A DNA stretch of 64,000 bases from Pseudovibrio sp000156235 (GCF_000156235.1 NZ_DS996815.1:1-64000); one strand, 5' to 3'. Counted from the first letter of the stretch, positions 52,266 to 61,640 are shown. Numbers and translations are program-made. The notes: a model not told the origin generated them from the sequence alone.

Positions 52266-53747
52266 ATGTTTGGTAGACGTGGCAACGGTGAATTTGGAAA
52301 CAAAAAACCAAAGTCTGCTCCTGTAAACCCAGCGGTACAGGCGCAGGCAACAAAGCCTGTTGTTCAGGAAACGCCGAACAAGATAAAGCCAGCTCAACCG
52401 GTTGTCGAAAAACAACCTGATAAGCCGAAGGAAAGTGCACCTGAGAACAAACGAACTCAGGAGTACTATGCGACCAAGGCCTCCATCTTCAATGCGCTGG
52501 TTGAAGCGATTGATCTCTCTCAGTTGAGCCGTCTGGAACAGGACGATGCCCGGGATGAGATCCGCGATGTCGTCAACGACATTATCGCCCTCAAGAACCT
52601 CGTCATGTCCATCGCCGAGCAGGAGGACTTGCTCGAAGATATCTGTAACGACGTTCTTGGCTATGGTCCGCTGGAACCGTTGCTTGCACGTGATGATATC
52701 GCAGATATCATGGTGAACGGCGCAAACACCGTCTACATCGAAACAGATGGCATGGTGGAACAGACCGGCATCCAGTTCCGCGATAATCGCCAGCTGATGA
52801 ATATCTGCCAGCGCATCGTATCACAGGTCGGTCGCCGCGTTGATGAATCCAGCCCAATCTGTGACGCCCGCTTGCCGGATGGATCTCGTGTAAACGTGAT
52901 CGCACCACCGCTGTCTTTGGATGGACCAGCCCTCACAATTCGTAAGTTTAAGAAAGACAAACTTACACTGGACCAGTTGGTGAACTTTGGCTCTATCTCA
53001 CCTGAAGGGGCTGAAATTCTCGAGATTATCGGGCGTGTGCGCTGTAACACGGTTATTTCTGGTGGTACGGGTTCAGGTAAAACAACACTCCTGAACTGTT
53101 TGACGCGCTACATCGATAGCACTGAACGCATCATCACCTGCGAAGATAGTGCGGAACTTCAGCTCCAGCAGCCTCACGTTGTCCGATTGGAAACCAGACC
53201 TCCAAACCTGGAAGGTGAGGGGGAGATCACAATGCGTGATCTCGTCAAGAACTGTCTGCGTATGCGTCCAGAACGTATCATCGTGGGTGAGGTGCGTGGC
53301 CCGGAAGTGTTCGATTTGCTCCAGGCCATGAACACCGGTCACGATGGCTCAATGGGCACCATCCACTCTAACTCACCACGTGAATGCCTGAAACGTATTG
53401 AATCTATGATCGCGCTAGGTGGTTTCTCGCTCCCATCCAAAACAGTGCGTGAGATTATCGTTGGCTCCATTGATGTGATCGTACAGGCCGCCCGCCTTCG
53501 AGACGGTTCGCGCCGCATTACACACATCACTGAGGTTGTCGGTATGGAAGGCGATGTCATCACCACACAGGATCTCTTCACCTACGACATCACTGGTGAA
53601 GATGCGAACGGCAAGATCGTAGGCCAACACCGCTCAACCGGCATCGGTCGCCCACTCTTCTGGGATAGAGCAAGATACTTCAACGAAGAAGAACGCCTGG
53701 CCCGCGCGCTCGACGCCTCAGACATCTCAGGAGGACTGCATGGCTAA
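52266..53747 (+). CDS. cpaF: Pilus secretion ATPase CpaF (TadA)
   Basis: This 493-residue type II/IV secretion ATPase has a proline- and lysine-rich disordered N-terminus (to about residue 65). Walker A is GGTGSGKTTLLN, the Asp box is near ITCEDSAELQLQQPH and Walker B is RIIVGEVRGPE. It powers pilus extension and retraction. Its 3' end overlaps tadB by 8 bases, so translation is probably coupled. Confidence 0.95.
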   Translation: MFGRRGNGEFGNKKPKSAPVNPAVQAQATKPVVQETPNKIKPAQPVVEKQPDKPKESAPENKRTQEYYATKASIFNALVEAIDLSQLSRLEQDDARDEIRDVVNDIIALKNLVMSIAEQEDLLEDICNDVLGYGPLEPLLARDDIADIMVNGANTVYIETDGMVEQTGIQFRDNRQLMNICQRIVSQVGRRVDESSPICDARLPDGSRVNVIAPPLSLDGPALTIRKFKKDKLTLDQLVNFGSISPEGAEILEIIGRVRCNTVISGGTGSGKTTLLNCLTRYIDSTERIITCEDSAELQLQQPHVVRLETRPPNLEGEGEITMRDLVKNCLRMRPERIIVGEVRGPEVFDLLQAMNTGHDGSMGTIHSNSPRECLKRIESMIALGGFSLPSKTVREIIVGSIDVIVQAARLRDGSRRITHITEVVGMEGDVITTQDLFTYDITGEDANGKIVGQHRSTGIGRPLFWDRARYFNEEERLARALDASDISGGLHG

Positions 53748-54759
53748 TCTCGATAGCTTCCTAGCGTCTCCTCTGGCTGATTATCTGATTACGGCACTTA
53801 TAATGATCAGCGTCGTCGGCGTGACGTTCACCTTGCTGGCGCCGTTGTTCTCAAAAGATAAGCTTGGCAAGCGAAAGGAAAGCTTGGTCCAGAAAGACAT
53901 TTCTGGTCTCAAAGGGAGCAATAAAAAGCTGGATATTACGGCGCGCAGAAAGTCCGTACAAGATCAGCTCAATGCTATGGAAGCCGCGCAGGCTGCCAAA
54001 AAGAAAAACGCTGATAAACCGATTTTTGCAGACTGGATTGGGCAGGCTGGGCTCAACTGGACGAAACCGAGATACTACGCCTATTCTGTAATCTGCGGTG
54101 TGCTTTTGTTTTTGGTTAGCATGCTCTCAGGGCAGTCGATCTGGATTTCATTAGCTCTCCTGTTTGTTGGCATATTTGGTCTGCCTCGCTTTTATGTTTC
54201 CAGAGCCAGGAAGAAGCGCTTCAATCGTTTCCTTGAAGAGTTTCCAAATGCGGTTGATATCATTGTGCGCGGCATCAAGTCCGGTATGCCGCTAGGTGAT
54301 TGCATGCACATCGCGGCTTCAGAGGCGAAAGATCCTGTCGGGACTGAGTTTTCCTTGGTTTTGGACAAAATGCAAATGGGGATGCCGCTTGCTGAAGCAA
54401 TTCAGTCTTTGCCCAAAAGAGTACCCCTGCAGGAAACCAACTTTCTGGCGATTGTTGTAACCATTCAGGCTCAGGCCGGTGGTAGCCTATCGGAAGCTTT
54501 GGGTAACCTTTCTAAAACTTTGCGCCAGCGGAAGGAAATGAAAGGGAAGATCCGAGCCGTGAGTCAGGAAGCAAAATCGTCTGCTGCGATTATTGGATCC
54601 CTTCCATTTATTGTGACCGCCCTGCTATTCGTTCTGAGCCCGGACTACATAAAGTTACTCGTGGATACGGATATAGGTCTGGTTCTGATTGGCATTGGTT
54701 TGTTCTGGATGTCGATTGGAATCCTCGTAATGCGCAAAATGATTGACTTCAAGATTTAG
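53740..54759 (+). CDS. tadB: Pilus platform protein TadB
   Basis: This 339-residue protein has an N-terminal membrane helix, two central helices (YSVICGVLLFLVSMLSG; ISLALLFVGIFGLPRFY) and a T2SSF domain (FPNAVDIIVRGIKSGMPLGD). Two C-terminal helices follow. It forms the inner-membrane platform with TadC. GGAGG lies before the ATG inside cpaF. Confidence 0.94.
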   Translation: MANLDSFLASPLADYLITALIMISVVGVTFTLLAPLFSKDKLGKRKESLVQKDISGLKGSNKKLDITARRKSVQDQLNAMEAAQAAKKKNADKPIFADWIGQAGLNWTKPRYYAYSVICGVLLFLVSMLSGQSIWISLALLFVGIFGLPRFYVSRARKKRFNRFLEEFPNAVDIIVRGIKSGMPLGDCMHIAASEAKDPVGTEFSLVLDKMQMGMPLAEAIQSLPKRVPLQETNFLAIVVTIQAQAGGSLSEALGNLSKTLRQRKEMKGKIRAVSQEAKSSAAIIGSLPFIVTALLFVLSPDYIKLLVDTDIGLVLIGIGLFWMSIGILVMRKMIDFKI

Positions 54760-54769
54760 GGTAGCGAAC

Positions 54770-55744
54770 ATGAATCTGGTATCTTTGGGAGGTAACAACA
54801 TCTTCATGGTCGTCCTGACGCTTATCGCAGTGTCAGGAACTGTGTTCGCTCTTTTATCTCCGCTTTTTGAGAGAGATGATCTCAAAAGCAGAATGAAATC
54901 TGTTGCTTTAGAGAGGGATAAAATCCGCTCTCGTGAACGAAATCGTCTCGCTCAGGAAAAAGAAAATCAACGTGTGTCGCTGCGCAGTAATCCGAAGGAT
55001 GGCGTTCGGGAATTTGTTGACAAATATGACCTGAAGAAGCTGCTATCGAGTGATAATGTTGCCAAGAAGCTCAAAATGGCAGGGTATCGGGGGGTATCAC
55101 CTCTTTATACCTACCTCTTCTTGCAGATTATTCTCCCTGTCGCTTTTTTCGCAGCCTCATTTTTCTATCTGGTCGTTATCCTCCAACTGGATATCCCTTT
55201 TGCTGGTGTAGTCGCTTGTAGCTTGGGTGTGGCTGCGATTGGTTTCTATGGCCCGAGTATTATCGTACAGAACAAAGTGATGAAGAGGCAGGAATCCATC
55301 AGGCTAGCTTGGCCAGATGCGATGGACTTGATGTTGATCTGTGTTGAATCTGGAATGTCTATTGAAGCTGCCTTCAAAAAAGTAGCAGAAGAAGTTGGTC
55401 CACAATCGACAGCGTTGGCGGAAGAGCTGATTTTGGCGAATGCAGAGTTGTCTTACCTTGATGAACGCAGAAAAGCTTATCAAAACTTAGCGGAAAGAAC
55501 CGGATTGGATGGCGTCAAAAACGTTGTCGTGGCGCTTTCTCAAGCAGAAAAATACGGTACACCAATCGGTTACGCCCTTCGCGTTCTATCTGAGGAAAGT
55601 AGACAAGAGCGTATGCAGGAAGCAGAGAGAAAAGCTGCAGCTCTCCCACCAAAGCTTACCGTGCCAATGATGCTATTCTTTCTGCCTGTATTGTTTATCG
55701 TATTGATTGCACCAGCAGTCATCAAAGTCTCAGCGCACTTCTAA
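54770..55744 (+). CDS. tadC: Pilus platform protein TadC
   Basis: The protein is 324 residues from ATG 54770; nine upstream in-frame codons from 54743 overlap tadB and are less likely. It has the T2SSF domain (WPDAMDLMLICVESGMSIEAAF) between membrane helices, with the end LTVPMMLFFLPVLFIVLIAPA. It partners TadB. It ends one base before the stop of convergent tadD. Confidence 0.93.
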   Translation: MNLVSLGGNNIFMVVLTLIAVSGTVFALLSPLFERDDLKSRMKSVALERDKIRSRERNRLAQEKENQRVSLRSNPKDGVREFVDKYDLKKLLSSDNVAKKLKMAGYRGVSPLYTYLFLQIILPVAFFAASFFYLVVILQLDIPFAGVVACSLGVAAIGFYGPSIIVQNKVMKRQESIRLAWPDAMDLMLICVESGMSIEAAFKKVAEEVGPQSTALAEELILANAELSYLDERRKAYQNLAERTGLDGVKNVVVALSQAEKYGTPIGYALRVLSEESRQERMQEAERKAAALPPKLTVPMMLFFLPVLFIVLIAPAVIKVSAHF

Positions 55745-55745
55745 C

Positions 55746-56528
55746 TCACGCCTTCCCGAGCATCGTCTTCAGGTACGCCACGTTTTCGGCGGCCTGGCGG
55801 GGGTCGATGTCGGATTGTGCTACGCGGACGGCCTCATCGAAGCGGCCTTGGAGGCCGAGGGTGAGGGCGAGGTTTTGGCGGACCTGGCTGCCGGCGCGAC
55901 CTGTGTCTAAAGCTGAGCGCAGAGCGGTTTCGGCGTTACGCAGGTCTCCGGCCAAAAGATAAGACATTCCCAGATTGTTCAGCACAGATGGCTCGTTCGG
56001 GGAGATCTTGAGCGCCTGCTGGTAGGTGGCGCGCGCCTGCTTGGTTTCTCCCAGTTGATCCAAGATAGCAGCTTTGGCTGAGAGCATTTTCCAATTTGGC
56101 TGCGCAGGGTCAAAAGCGTTGTCGATGACGTTCAGCGCTTCCTGCAACTTGCCGTTTTCTGCAAGCACCTTGCCGTAACTGGCAGCAATGGTTTTGTTCT
56201 CAGCATTGGCGATAACACCACGGCGCAAGATTGCTTCTGCTTGTTGGCCTTGGCCGTCAATTCGAAGGGCTGCTGCATAGTTCAGGATCGTGCGTGGGTT
56301 CTTCTGATCCTTAGAATAAGCGCCGCCCCAATAGGCAAGCGCTTTCTGCATTTCCTGTGAGCCTGGCTTTAACTGCTGACTTTGAGAAACAGAAGCCTGT
56401 GCCCGAGGTTTGTTCGTCGCACAGCCGGAAAGCGCAATCCCGCAAGCCAACAGCAATGAGACGGCTGTCGCACTTTTGAAAATGCCGGTAGACATCTTGG
56501 TTTTGTGTGTGCGGTCAAATACGGCCAT
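55746..56528 (-). CDS. tadD: TadD-type TPR lipoprotein
   Basis: The protein is 260 residues from ATG 56528, with TGAGGG just upstream; starts at 56555 or 56495 are possible. A lipobox (ALSGCATN) follows a signal peptide. The mature part is a chain of about five TPR motifs, for example AKAAILDQLGETKQARATYQ. TadD proteins are known accessory parts of Tad pili. Unusually it is on the strand opposite to the rest of the locus. Confidence 0.9.
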   Translation of the reverse strand: MAVFDRTHKTKMSTGIFKSATAVSLLLACGIALSGCATNKPRAQASVSQSQQLKPGSQEMQKALAYWGGAYSKDQKNPRTILNYAAALRIDGQGQQAEAILRRGVIANAENKTIAASYGKVLAENGKLQEALNVIDNAFDPAQPNWKMLSAKAAILDQLGETKQARATYQQALKISPNEPSVLNNLGMSYLLAGDLRNAETALRSALDTGRAGSQVRQNLALTLGLQGRFDEAVRVAQSDIDPRQAAENVAYLKTMLGKA

Positions 56529-56582
56529 GGAACCCTCAGCAACGAAGCAATTCAAATATTGTTTGAAAATGAAATATTAACC

Positions 56583-56598
56583 CTAATTTCTGGTTAAC
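56583..56598 (+). promoter_or_regulatory. CtrA-like half-site upstream of tadD
   Basis: CTAA-TTTCTGG-TTAAC differs at one base from the CtrA motif TTAA-N7-TTAAC and lies 55 bases upstream of the tadD start, between tadD and the aminopeptidase gene. CtrA controls pilus genes in Caulobacter. A single match in AT-rich DNA could be chance. Confidence 0.3.
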
Positions 56599-56740
56599 TC
56601 TCACGGTTCGCTCTCCCTGTAAGGCAGGGGAGGGAGCTGCTCTCTGTCTTGCACAGAGCCAGTAACGTGGTTAGGTTGCCTCAACGCTGCCCATTCAGGA
56701 CAGATCATAGATTTCTCACATCTTAAAAATGGAGCTCCCG

Positions 56741-58123
56741 GTGCACGGTCCGTTAATTTCTGCAGAAGAAACAGTCAATCCAATTCCAGTGGTCGCACTC
56801 TCGACCAGCGAGTTGGAAGCGCACCTCGAAGCGGCAGGTCCAGTGGCGCAGGCTTGGGCAAAAGCGCAGGAGTTCGAGGCCGCATTTGGTGATACGCTTG
56901 TTATGCCGAATGAAGCTGGTGAAATCGCAACCGTTCTGTTTGGGTATGGCAGCGGTCAGAAGGACGCTTTGGAAACCGGCGCAACGCTGAACAAGAAGTT
57001 GCCTGCTGGTGCTTTTGAACTTTCCAAAGGCTTCGAAGATCATGCCGGTATTGCGCTTGGCTTCTCTCTGGCAGCTTATCGGTTTGATGCCTACAAAAAA
57101 GTGCCAGCCTCAAAAGCGCAACTGGTTATTTCTGAAGCTGGCATTCTTGAAGAGCTGGCACCCGTTCTTGCTGGCACGCGCCTCGCGAAAGACCTCATCA
57201 ACACGCCTGCCAACGATATGGGCCCGGAAGAGCTGGCAGCCGCAGCTTCTCAGCTGTTTGAAGACCACGGCGGAAACGCAAAGATCATCATGGGCGATGT
57301 TCTGGAGAACGAGTTCCCGCTGGTACATGCAGTCGGCAATGGCAGTGACAGAGCTCCCCGCCTGATTGACGCCACTTGGGGGAAGGACACCGACCCCAAA
57401 ATTACTCTGGTTGGCAAAGGCGTAATCTTTGACAGTGGTGGTCTGGATGTAAAACCAGCTGCTGGCATGATCCTTATGAAAAAAGACATGGGTGGTGCAG
57501 CGAATGTGCTGGGCCTCGCAGCTATGATCATGAAAGCAGAACTGCCAATCCGTTTGCGCGTGATTGTGCCTGCTGTCGAAAACGCAATCTCAGGCCGTGC
57601 CTTCCGTCCATCAGATATTTTCACAAGCCGCAAAGGCCTGTCTGTCGAGATCGGCAATACCGATGCAGAAGGTCGTCTTGTACTGGCAGATGCGCTGGCA
57701 TTGGCGGATGAGGAAAGCCCGGAGCTGATCATCGATATGGCAACGCTGACCGGCGCGGCACGCGTTGCCCTTGGGCCAGACCTGCCTCCTTATTACACCG
57801 ATGATGAAGAACTTGCAGAAACCATCGCAGTTCACAGTGAGGCGGTGAACGATCCTTTGTGGCGCATGCCATTGTGGAAGCCATACAAAAAGTACATCAC
57901 TTCCAAAACGGCTGATCTAGCAAACATCAACACCAGTGGCGCAGGCTTTGCAGGCTCCGTAACTGCAGCTTTGTTCCTGCAGAGATTCGTTGAGAATGCT
58001 GGCAGCTGGGTGCATTTGGATATCTACGGTTGGACACCAATCGAAAAAGATTTCAGAACCCATGGCGGTGAAGCTCAGGCAATCCGGGCACTTTTTGATA
58101 TGCTGAAGACCCGCTTCGGCTAA
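56741..58123 (+). CDS. M17 leucyl aminopeptidase family protein
   Basis: The protein is 460 residues from GTG 56741, chosen because GGAG lies 6 bases before it while ATG 56729 has no ribosome site. The metal and active-site region is clear: GKGVIFDSGGLDVKP, KKDMGGAANVLG and the family signature NTDAEGRLVLADAL. It removes N-terminal residues from peptides in the cytoplasm. It is not a pilus protein. The MarR and NlpC/P60 genes follow. Confidence 0.93.
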   Translation: MHGPLISAEETVNPIPVVALSTSELEAHLEAAGPVAQAWAKAQEFEAAFGDTLVMPNEAGEIATVLFGYGSGQKDALETGATLNKKLPAGAFELSKGFEDHAGIALGFSLAAYRFDAYKKVPASKAQLVISEAGILEELAPVLAGTRLAKDLINTPANDMGPEELAAAASQLFEDHGGNAKIIMGDVLENEFPLVHAVGNGSDRAPRLIDATWGKDTDPKITLVGKGVIFDSGGLDVKPAAGMILMKKDMGGAANVLGLAAMIMKAELPIRLRVIVPAVENAISGRAFRPSDIFTSRKGLSVEIGNTDAEGRLVLADALALADEESPELIIDMATLTGAARVALGPDLPPYYTDDEELAETIAVHSEAVNDPLWRMPLWKPYKKYITSKTADLANINTSGAGFAGSVTAALFLQRFVENAGSWVHLDIYGWTPIEKDFRTHGGEAQAIRALFDMLKTRFG

Positions 58124-58188
58124 GGTCTATACGGATTACACCGTCAAAAATACCCAATACCTCAATCTGGTAAGGGTCCCGAAATAAT

Positions 58189-58213
58189 TTGCAGGCTAGG
58201 TTTTAGCCTGCAA
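58189..58213. promoter_or_regulatory. Perfect palindrome, candidate MarR operator
   Basis: TTGCAGGCTA and TAGCCTGCAA are perfect 10-base inverted arms around GGTTT. The site ends 21 bases before the MarR gene. MarR dimers bind such palindromes of about 20-25 bases, often over their own promoter. The lack of a T-run on the plus strand argues against a terminator of the aminopeptidase gene. Confidence 0.6.
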
Positions 58214-58234
58214 TAGGGATTAGGACGAATAAAT

Positions 58235-58585
58235 ATGCCCGTAGAGATCCGCCCGTCGCAGGCGCTTAAGCTATGGCATGATGTAGTGTTGGAATTGGTA
58301 CGCGCGGCAGATCAGGATTTGACTGCTCGTCAAATGTCTATTCTTTTAACTGTATATCTTGAGCCTCCACCCCACACCGTGCGCGGATTAGCGCAAAAAC
58401 TTGGGGTAACAAAACCTGCCATCACGCGTGCTCTGGATACTCTGGGCGCAAACAAGCTGCTTTCCAGAAAGCGTGATGAAAATGATCGCCGCAACGTCGT
58501 CGTCACCCGCACTGTTGCTGGGGCGCTCTATCTGGAGCAACTGGGCGATCTTGTCTCTGAAAAAGCGCAGGATCTTCCACGATAA
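58235..58585 (+). CDS. MarR-family transcriptional regulator
   Basis: This 116-residue small winged-helix protein has its recognition part at VRGLAQKLGVTKPAITRALD and the wing at RKRDENDRRNVVVTRT. The dimerising ends are shorter than in most MarR proteins of about 140-160 residues. It lies 63 bases before an NlpC/P60 gene, so control of cell-wall functions is plausible. The ligand is unknown. Confidence 0.9.
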   Translation: MPVEIRPSQALKLWHDVVLELVRAADQDLTARQMSILLTVYLEPPPHTVRGLAQKLGVTKPAITRALDTLGANKLLSRKRDENDRRNVVVTRTVAGALYLEQLGDLVSEKAQDLPR

Positions 58586-58648
58586 TCGGGATGCATGTCC
58601 TCTGATAGTCAGGTATGACTACAGGACTCTGTTTGGAAGGGGCTCTTC

Positions 58649-59518
58649 ATGACTGCTCAACTCGACCGCCGTTTACACCCGGTACGACCAGACCTCGCCT
58701 CAGCCGCCTATCGCGGTCAGGTGGACGCTGAGCGTTTTGTTGAAGGGACTGAGTTCTCAGTTGCAGCAGATAAGGTTGAACTGCGCGCAAGACCAGAGCT
58801 TACTTGTGGGATCGATACTGAAGTGAACTTTGGCGAAACCTTCCAGGTTTTCGAGAGCACATCAGATGGTTGGTCCTGGGGCCAGCTTGCGACTGATGGA
58901 TACGTTGGTTGGCTGCCAACCAGCGCACTTGGCACCATCGAAACTGCAACCCACAGAGTTGCTGCCCTGCGCACCTACAGATATCCGGAAGCTGAGATGA
59001 AACGCCCTGTTCTGGGGCAGATTTCGATGGGGGCTCTCCTACGCGTTGTTGGCCATGAAACGACACGGGGGCTGGAGTTCGCCAAACTGGCAGATGGCTC
59101 CTTCGTGGTGAACAAGCACTTGGTCAAGCGTGATCATAAGGCCGCTGATTGGGTGGAAGCCGCTGAAGCAATGCTGGGAACGCCTTACCTTTGGGGCGGA
59201 CGCTCTTCGCTCGGGCTTGATTGCTCTGGTTTGATTCAGCTCTCCTTGCAAACCGGCGGTGTAAAAGCTCCCCGTGATGCAGACATGCAAGAAGCCATGC
59301 TCGGTGAACATCTGGATCTCTCCAACGGCCTACCCGCCTTGCAACGTGGAGACCTCATGTTCTGGAAAGGGCATGTCGGTGTTATGGCCAATCCCGAAAC
59401 TCTGTTGCATGCCAATGGCTTCACCATGTCTGTCGCCTATGAGAACTTGCAGGCCGCTTTGAAACGCATCGGTGAGAACGAGTTTGGTGCACTGACTTCA
59501 GTAAAACGGTTGGCCTGA
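58649..59518 (+). CDS. NlpC/P60 cell-wall endopeptidase with SH3-like domains
   Basis: This 289-residue protein has two bacterial SH3-like regions (about residues 35-160) followed by an NlpC/P60 domain. The nucleophile is Cys192 in LDCSGLIQ, with catalytic His242 in KGHVGVM. The family cleaves D-Glu-diaminopimelate bonds in peptidoglycan peptides. No signal peptide is visible, so it may act on recycled peptides in the cytoplasm, as in related YkfC-type enzymes. Pairing with an aminopeptidase supports peptide recycling, as inference. Confidence 0.9.
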   Translation: MTAQLDRRLHPVRPDLASAAYRGQVDAERFVEGTEFSVAADKVELRARPELTCGIDTEVNFGETFQVFESTSDGWSWGQLATDGYVGWLPTSALGTIETATHRVAALRTYRYPEAEMKRPVLGQISMGALLRVVGHETTRGLEFAKLADGSFVVNKHLVKRDHKAADWVEAAEAMLGTPYLWGGRSSLGLDCSGLIQLSLQTGGVKAPRDADMQEAMLGEHLDLSNGLPALQRGDLMFWKGHVGVMANPETLLHANGFTMSVAYENLQAALKRIGENEFGALTSVKRLA

Positions 59519-59657
59519 GGGCTGTTTACTCAGACTTAACCATAAAGCGCATTATCAGCATATCTGACCCGTCAAAACACGCAAATTAGGTTTTCGTTCA
59601 CTAAAATTATCGCACAAATAACTTGTAAAATTTAACAGTTATTCGGTGGGGTTTGCC

Positions 59658-60167
59658 GTGTTTTGGAAGCTGCAAGAACAGGTCTCAGATCGTTTGCCTA
59701 AGATTGCCTCTGGTGCAATCTTGACTGCGATGATTGCGGGCATTTCCGCAACTTCAATCGCACCAGCCTATGCAGATGTGGAAGTGGTTGCTGATCAGGC
59801 GAAAGTCTTTCGTCTTGAGGAGCCAGCTGAAACCATCATCCTCGGCAACCCAAGCATTGCAGATGTCACAGTCCACGATCGCCTGACAATCGTCATCACC
59901 GGCAAATCATACGGCACCACCAACCTCGTTGTACTCAACGATGCCTCCGAGCCCGTTGTTGAAGAGCTGATCACCGTAACCGCCGAAATGGCCGGCTACG
60001 TCGCCATCCAACGCAACAACAGCCGCTTCACCTACTCCTGCAACCCCGACTGCCACGAAGTCCTGCGCTTGGGTGATAATAAGGGAAAGATCGAGGAAGT
60101 TGTCAGCACGATCAGTATGCGTAATGACTTGGCAGAAAACGGAATTGTTACAAGTAATACAGAATAG
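59658..60167 (+). CDS. Pilus-assembly N-domain protein (CpaC N-terminal-like)
   Basis: The protein is about 169 residues from GTG 59658, with GGTGGGG upstream; GTG 59646 is an alternative. A signal peptide ends near APAYA. The mature part has the N domain seen in CpaC secretins (VFRLEEPAETIILGNPSIADV) but no secretin domain. Two Cys in SCNPDCHE may form a disulfide. It heads the second pilus gene group and may cap or seat the secretin. Confidence 0.85.
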   Translation: MFWKLQEQVSDRLPKIASGAILTAMIAGISATSIAPAYADVEVVADQAKVFRLEEPAETIILGNPSIADVTVHDRLTIVITGKSYGTTNLVVLNDASEPVVEELITVTAEMAGYVAIQRNNSRFTYSCNPDCHEVLRLGDNKGKIEEVVSTISMRNDLAENGIVTSNTE

Positions 60168-60184
60168 CAACTGGGCTATATATT

Positions 60185-60760
60185 ATGTCCGAATGTAAGA
60201 AAGAGTATAGTTTTGTTTTGCAACGCCTGATCAAAAGTAAAATTTTGATTGGCAAATTTGCAAAAAATGCGCGTGGGGTTACCGCCGTTGAGTTCGCGAT
60301 CATTGCGCCATTCCTGTTGGGAATGGTCATGGCTATTTTAGAGCTCGGCTTATCTTTCTTAGTAGAAGTCGTTTTGGACAACGCTGTCGCGGAAGCTTCG
60401 CGTCACATTAGGACTGGCCAGGTTTTTTATGATGCGGAATATGATCTGGGCAAGTTTAAGAAACATGTCTTGGATAACGGGGCAGGCCTTCTAAACGCTG
60501 TAGACGAGAAAATCTTCATCAGTGTGCAGCACCGCGACAACTTTGAGAAGCTTCCCAAACCAGAACCATTATTGGACAAAGACAATAATGTTGTTATGCA
60601 AGAAATATGGGATCCTGGTACGCGGAATGATGTGGTCTTGGTTCAGGTTGTATGTGCGTGGCCAATGGTAAGCGCGGTTATGCTGGATTATTTCGGAGTA
60701 ACTGCAGGTGGTGAGAGGCTCTTGGTTGCAACTGAAATTTTCAGAAATGAGCCGTTCTAA
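60185..60760 (+). CDS. tadE: TadE-like minor pseudopilin
   Basis: This 191-residue protein has a basic N-terminus of about 30 residues, a prepilin-like site (RGVTAVEFAIIAPFLLG) and one membrane helix. TadE/F proteins are processed by CpaA and needed for Flp pili. Its codons are A/T rich. The stop overlaps the start of the next gene by one base (TAATG), so translation is coupled. Confidence 0.88.
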   Translation: MSECKKEYSFVLQRLIKSKILIGKFAKNARGVTAVEFAIIAPFLLGMVMAILELGLSFLVEVVLDNAVAEASRHIRTGQVFYDAEYDLGKFKKHVLDNGAGLLNAVDEKIFISVQHRDNFEKLPKPEPLLDKDNNVVMQEIWDPGTRNDVVLVQVVCAWPMVSAVMLDYFGVTAGGERLLVATEIFRNEPF

Positions 60761-61398
60761 TGATATGCATTTTCAACAAGCTGCTACACGGAAGAAGGTA
60801 TTTTTCGCGAGCCGAAAAGCGCAAAACTCAATGTCTTGTTGCGGATCAATCAGGACTTGCCGCTCTTGAGTTTGCGCTGATGCTGCCACTCGTTATGGTC
60901 TTGTTTCTTGGAATGGTTGAGATGGTCACTGCACTATCTCATGATCGAAGAGTAAGTAAGACAGCCTTTTCAGTTGCTGATCTCGTAGCGCGCTCTACAG
61001 ATGTCTCCTCTAGTATGGGAGATATCGAAATCGCAATTGCTCACCAAATGAAACCCTTTGATGCTAATGGAGTTGGAGTAAGGGTCGGGATGGTGCGCAT
61101 TGTAAAGGATACACCTGAGGTTATTTGGAGCTGGAGTAACCCATACAGTTCACCTTGGACAAAAGGGAATGAGCCTACTGGTATCCCATTTTCACAAGGA
61201 ATGCTGGTAAATGGCCAAACCTATGTTGTTACTGAAGCCTCATTAGAGCACAGTTTAATCCTGGGTGACGCATTCGATAACATAGCGCAGTTGGTAACTT
61301 CCTCAGATAAGACACTTGCAGCTATCACGCTTCGCGATACTTTTATCCTTCATCCAAGAAAAGTTTCTTGCGTGGAATATAAGGACAGCTGCACTTAG
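60760..61398 (+). CDS. TadE/TadF/TadG-like minor pseudopilin
   Basis: This 212-residue protein is similar in plan to the preceding one: a basic leader, a prepilin-like site (SGLAALEFALMLPLVMVLF), one membrane helix and a mixed extracytoplasmic part. Two Cys near the C-terminus (KVSCVEYKDSCT) could form a disulfide. It best fits TadF by length and position. No large TadG-like vWA protein is present in this window. Confidence 0.85.
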   Translation: MICIFNKLLHGRRYFSRAEKRKTQCLVADQSGLAALEFALMLPLVMVLFLGMVEMVTALSHDRRVSKTAFSVADLVARSTDVSSSMGDIEIAIAHQMKPFDANGVGVRVGMVRIVKDTPEVIWSWSNPYSSPWTKGNEPTGIPFSQGMLVNGQTYVVTEASLEHSLILGDAFDNIAQLVTSSDKTLAAITLRDTFILHPRKVSCVEYKDSCT

Positions 61399-61610
61399 TA
61401 AACTCTACGAGTAACTACGTAAGATTTAGCGCTGTAATCTAAAGATTGATGTGTCATAACTTCGCAGATCGCCAAAATCTGCTGTTTTGTGATCTTTACC
61501 GATAGATTTGTTAGCTCAAATGTTGAATAAGCCCCCCAAGCTTGGCGAAGAATTTAACGCACGTATCGCTGAACAGTCACAGAGCTGCGATAGTATGGCA
61601 GAGTCCTCCC

Positions 61611-61640
61611 CTCAAGAGCCCTATCGTAATTTCTCTTGAG
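61611..61640. promoter_or_regulatory. Inverted repeat in the pta leader
   Basis: CTCAAGAG (61611-61618) and CTCTTGAG (61633-61640) are perfect 8-base inverted arms with a 14-base centre, ending 18 bases before the GTG start. It could be an operator or a leader hairpin. The rest of the 260-base gap (61399-61658) shows no gene. Confidence 0.45.
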
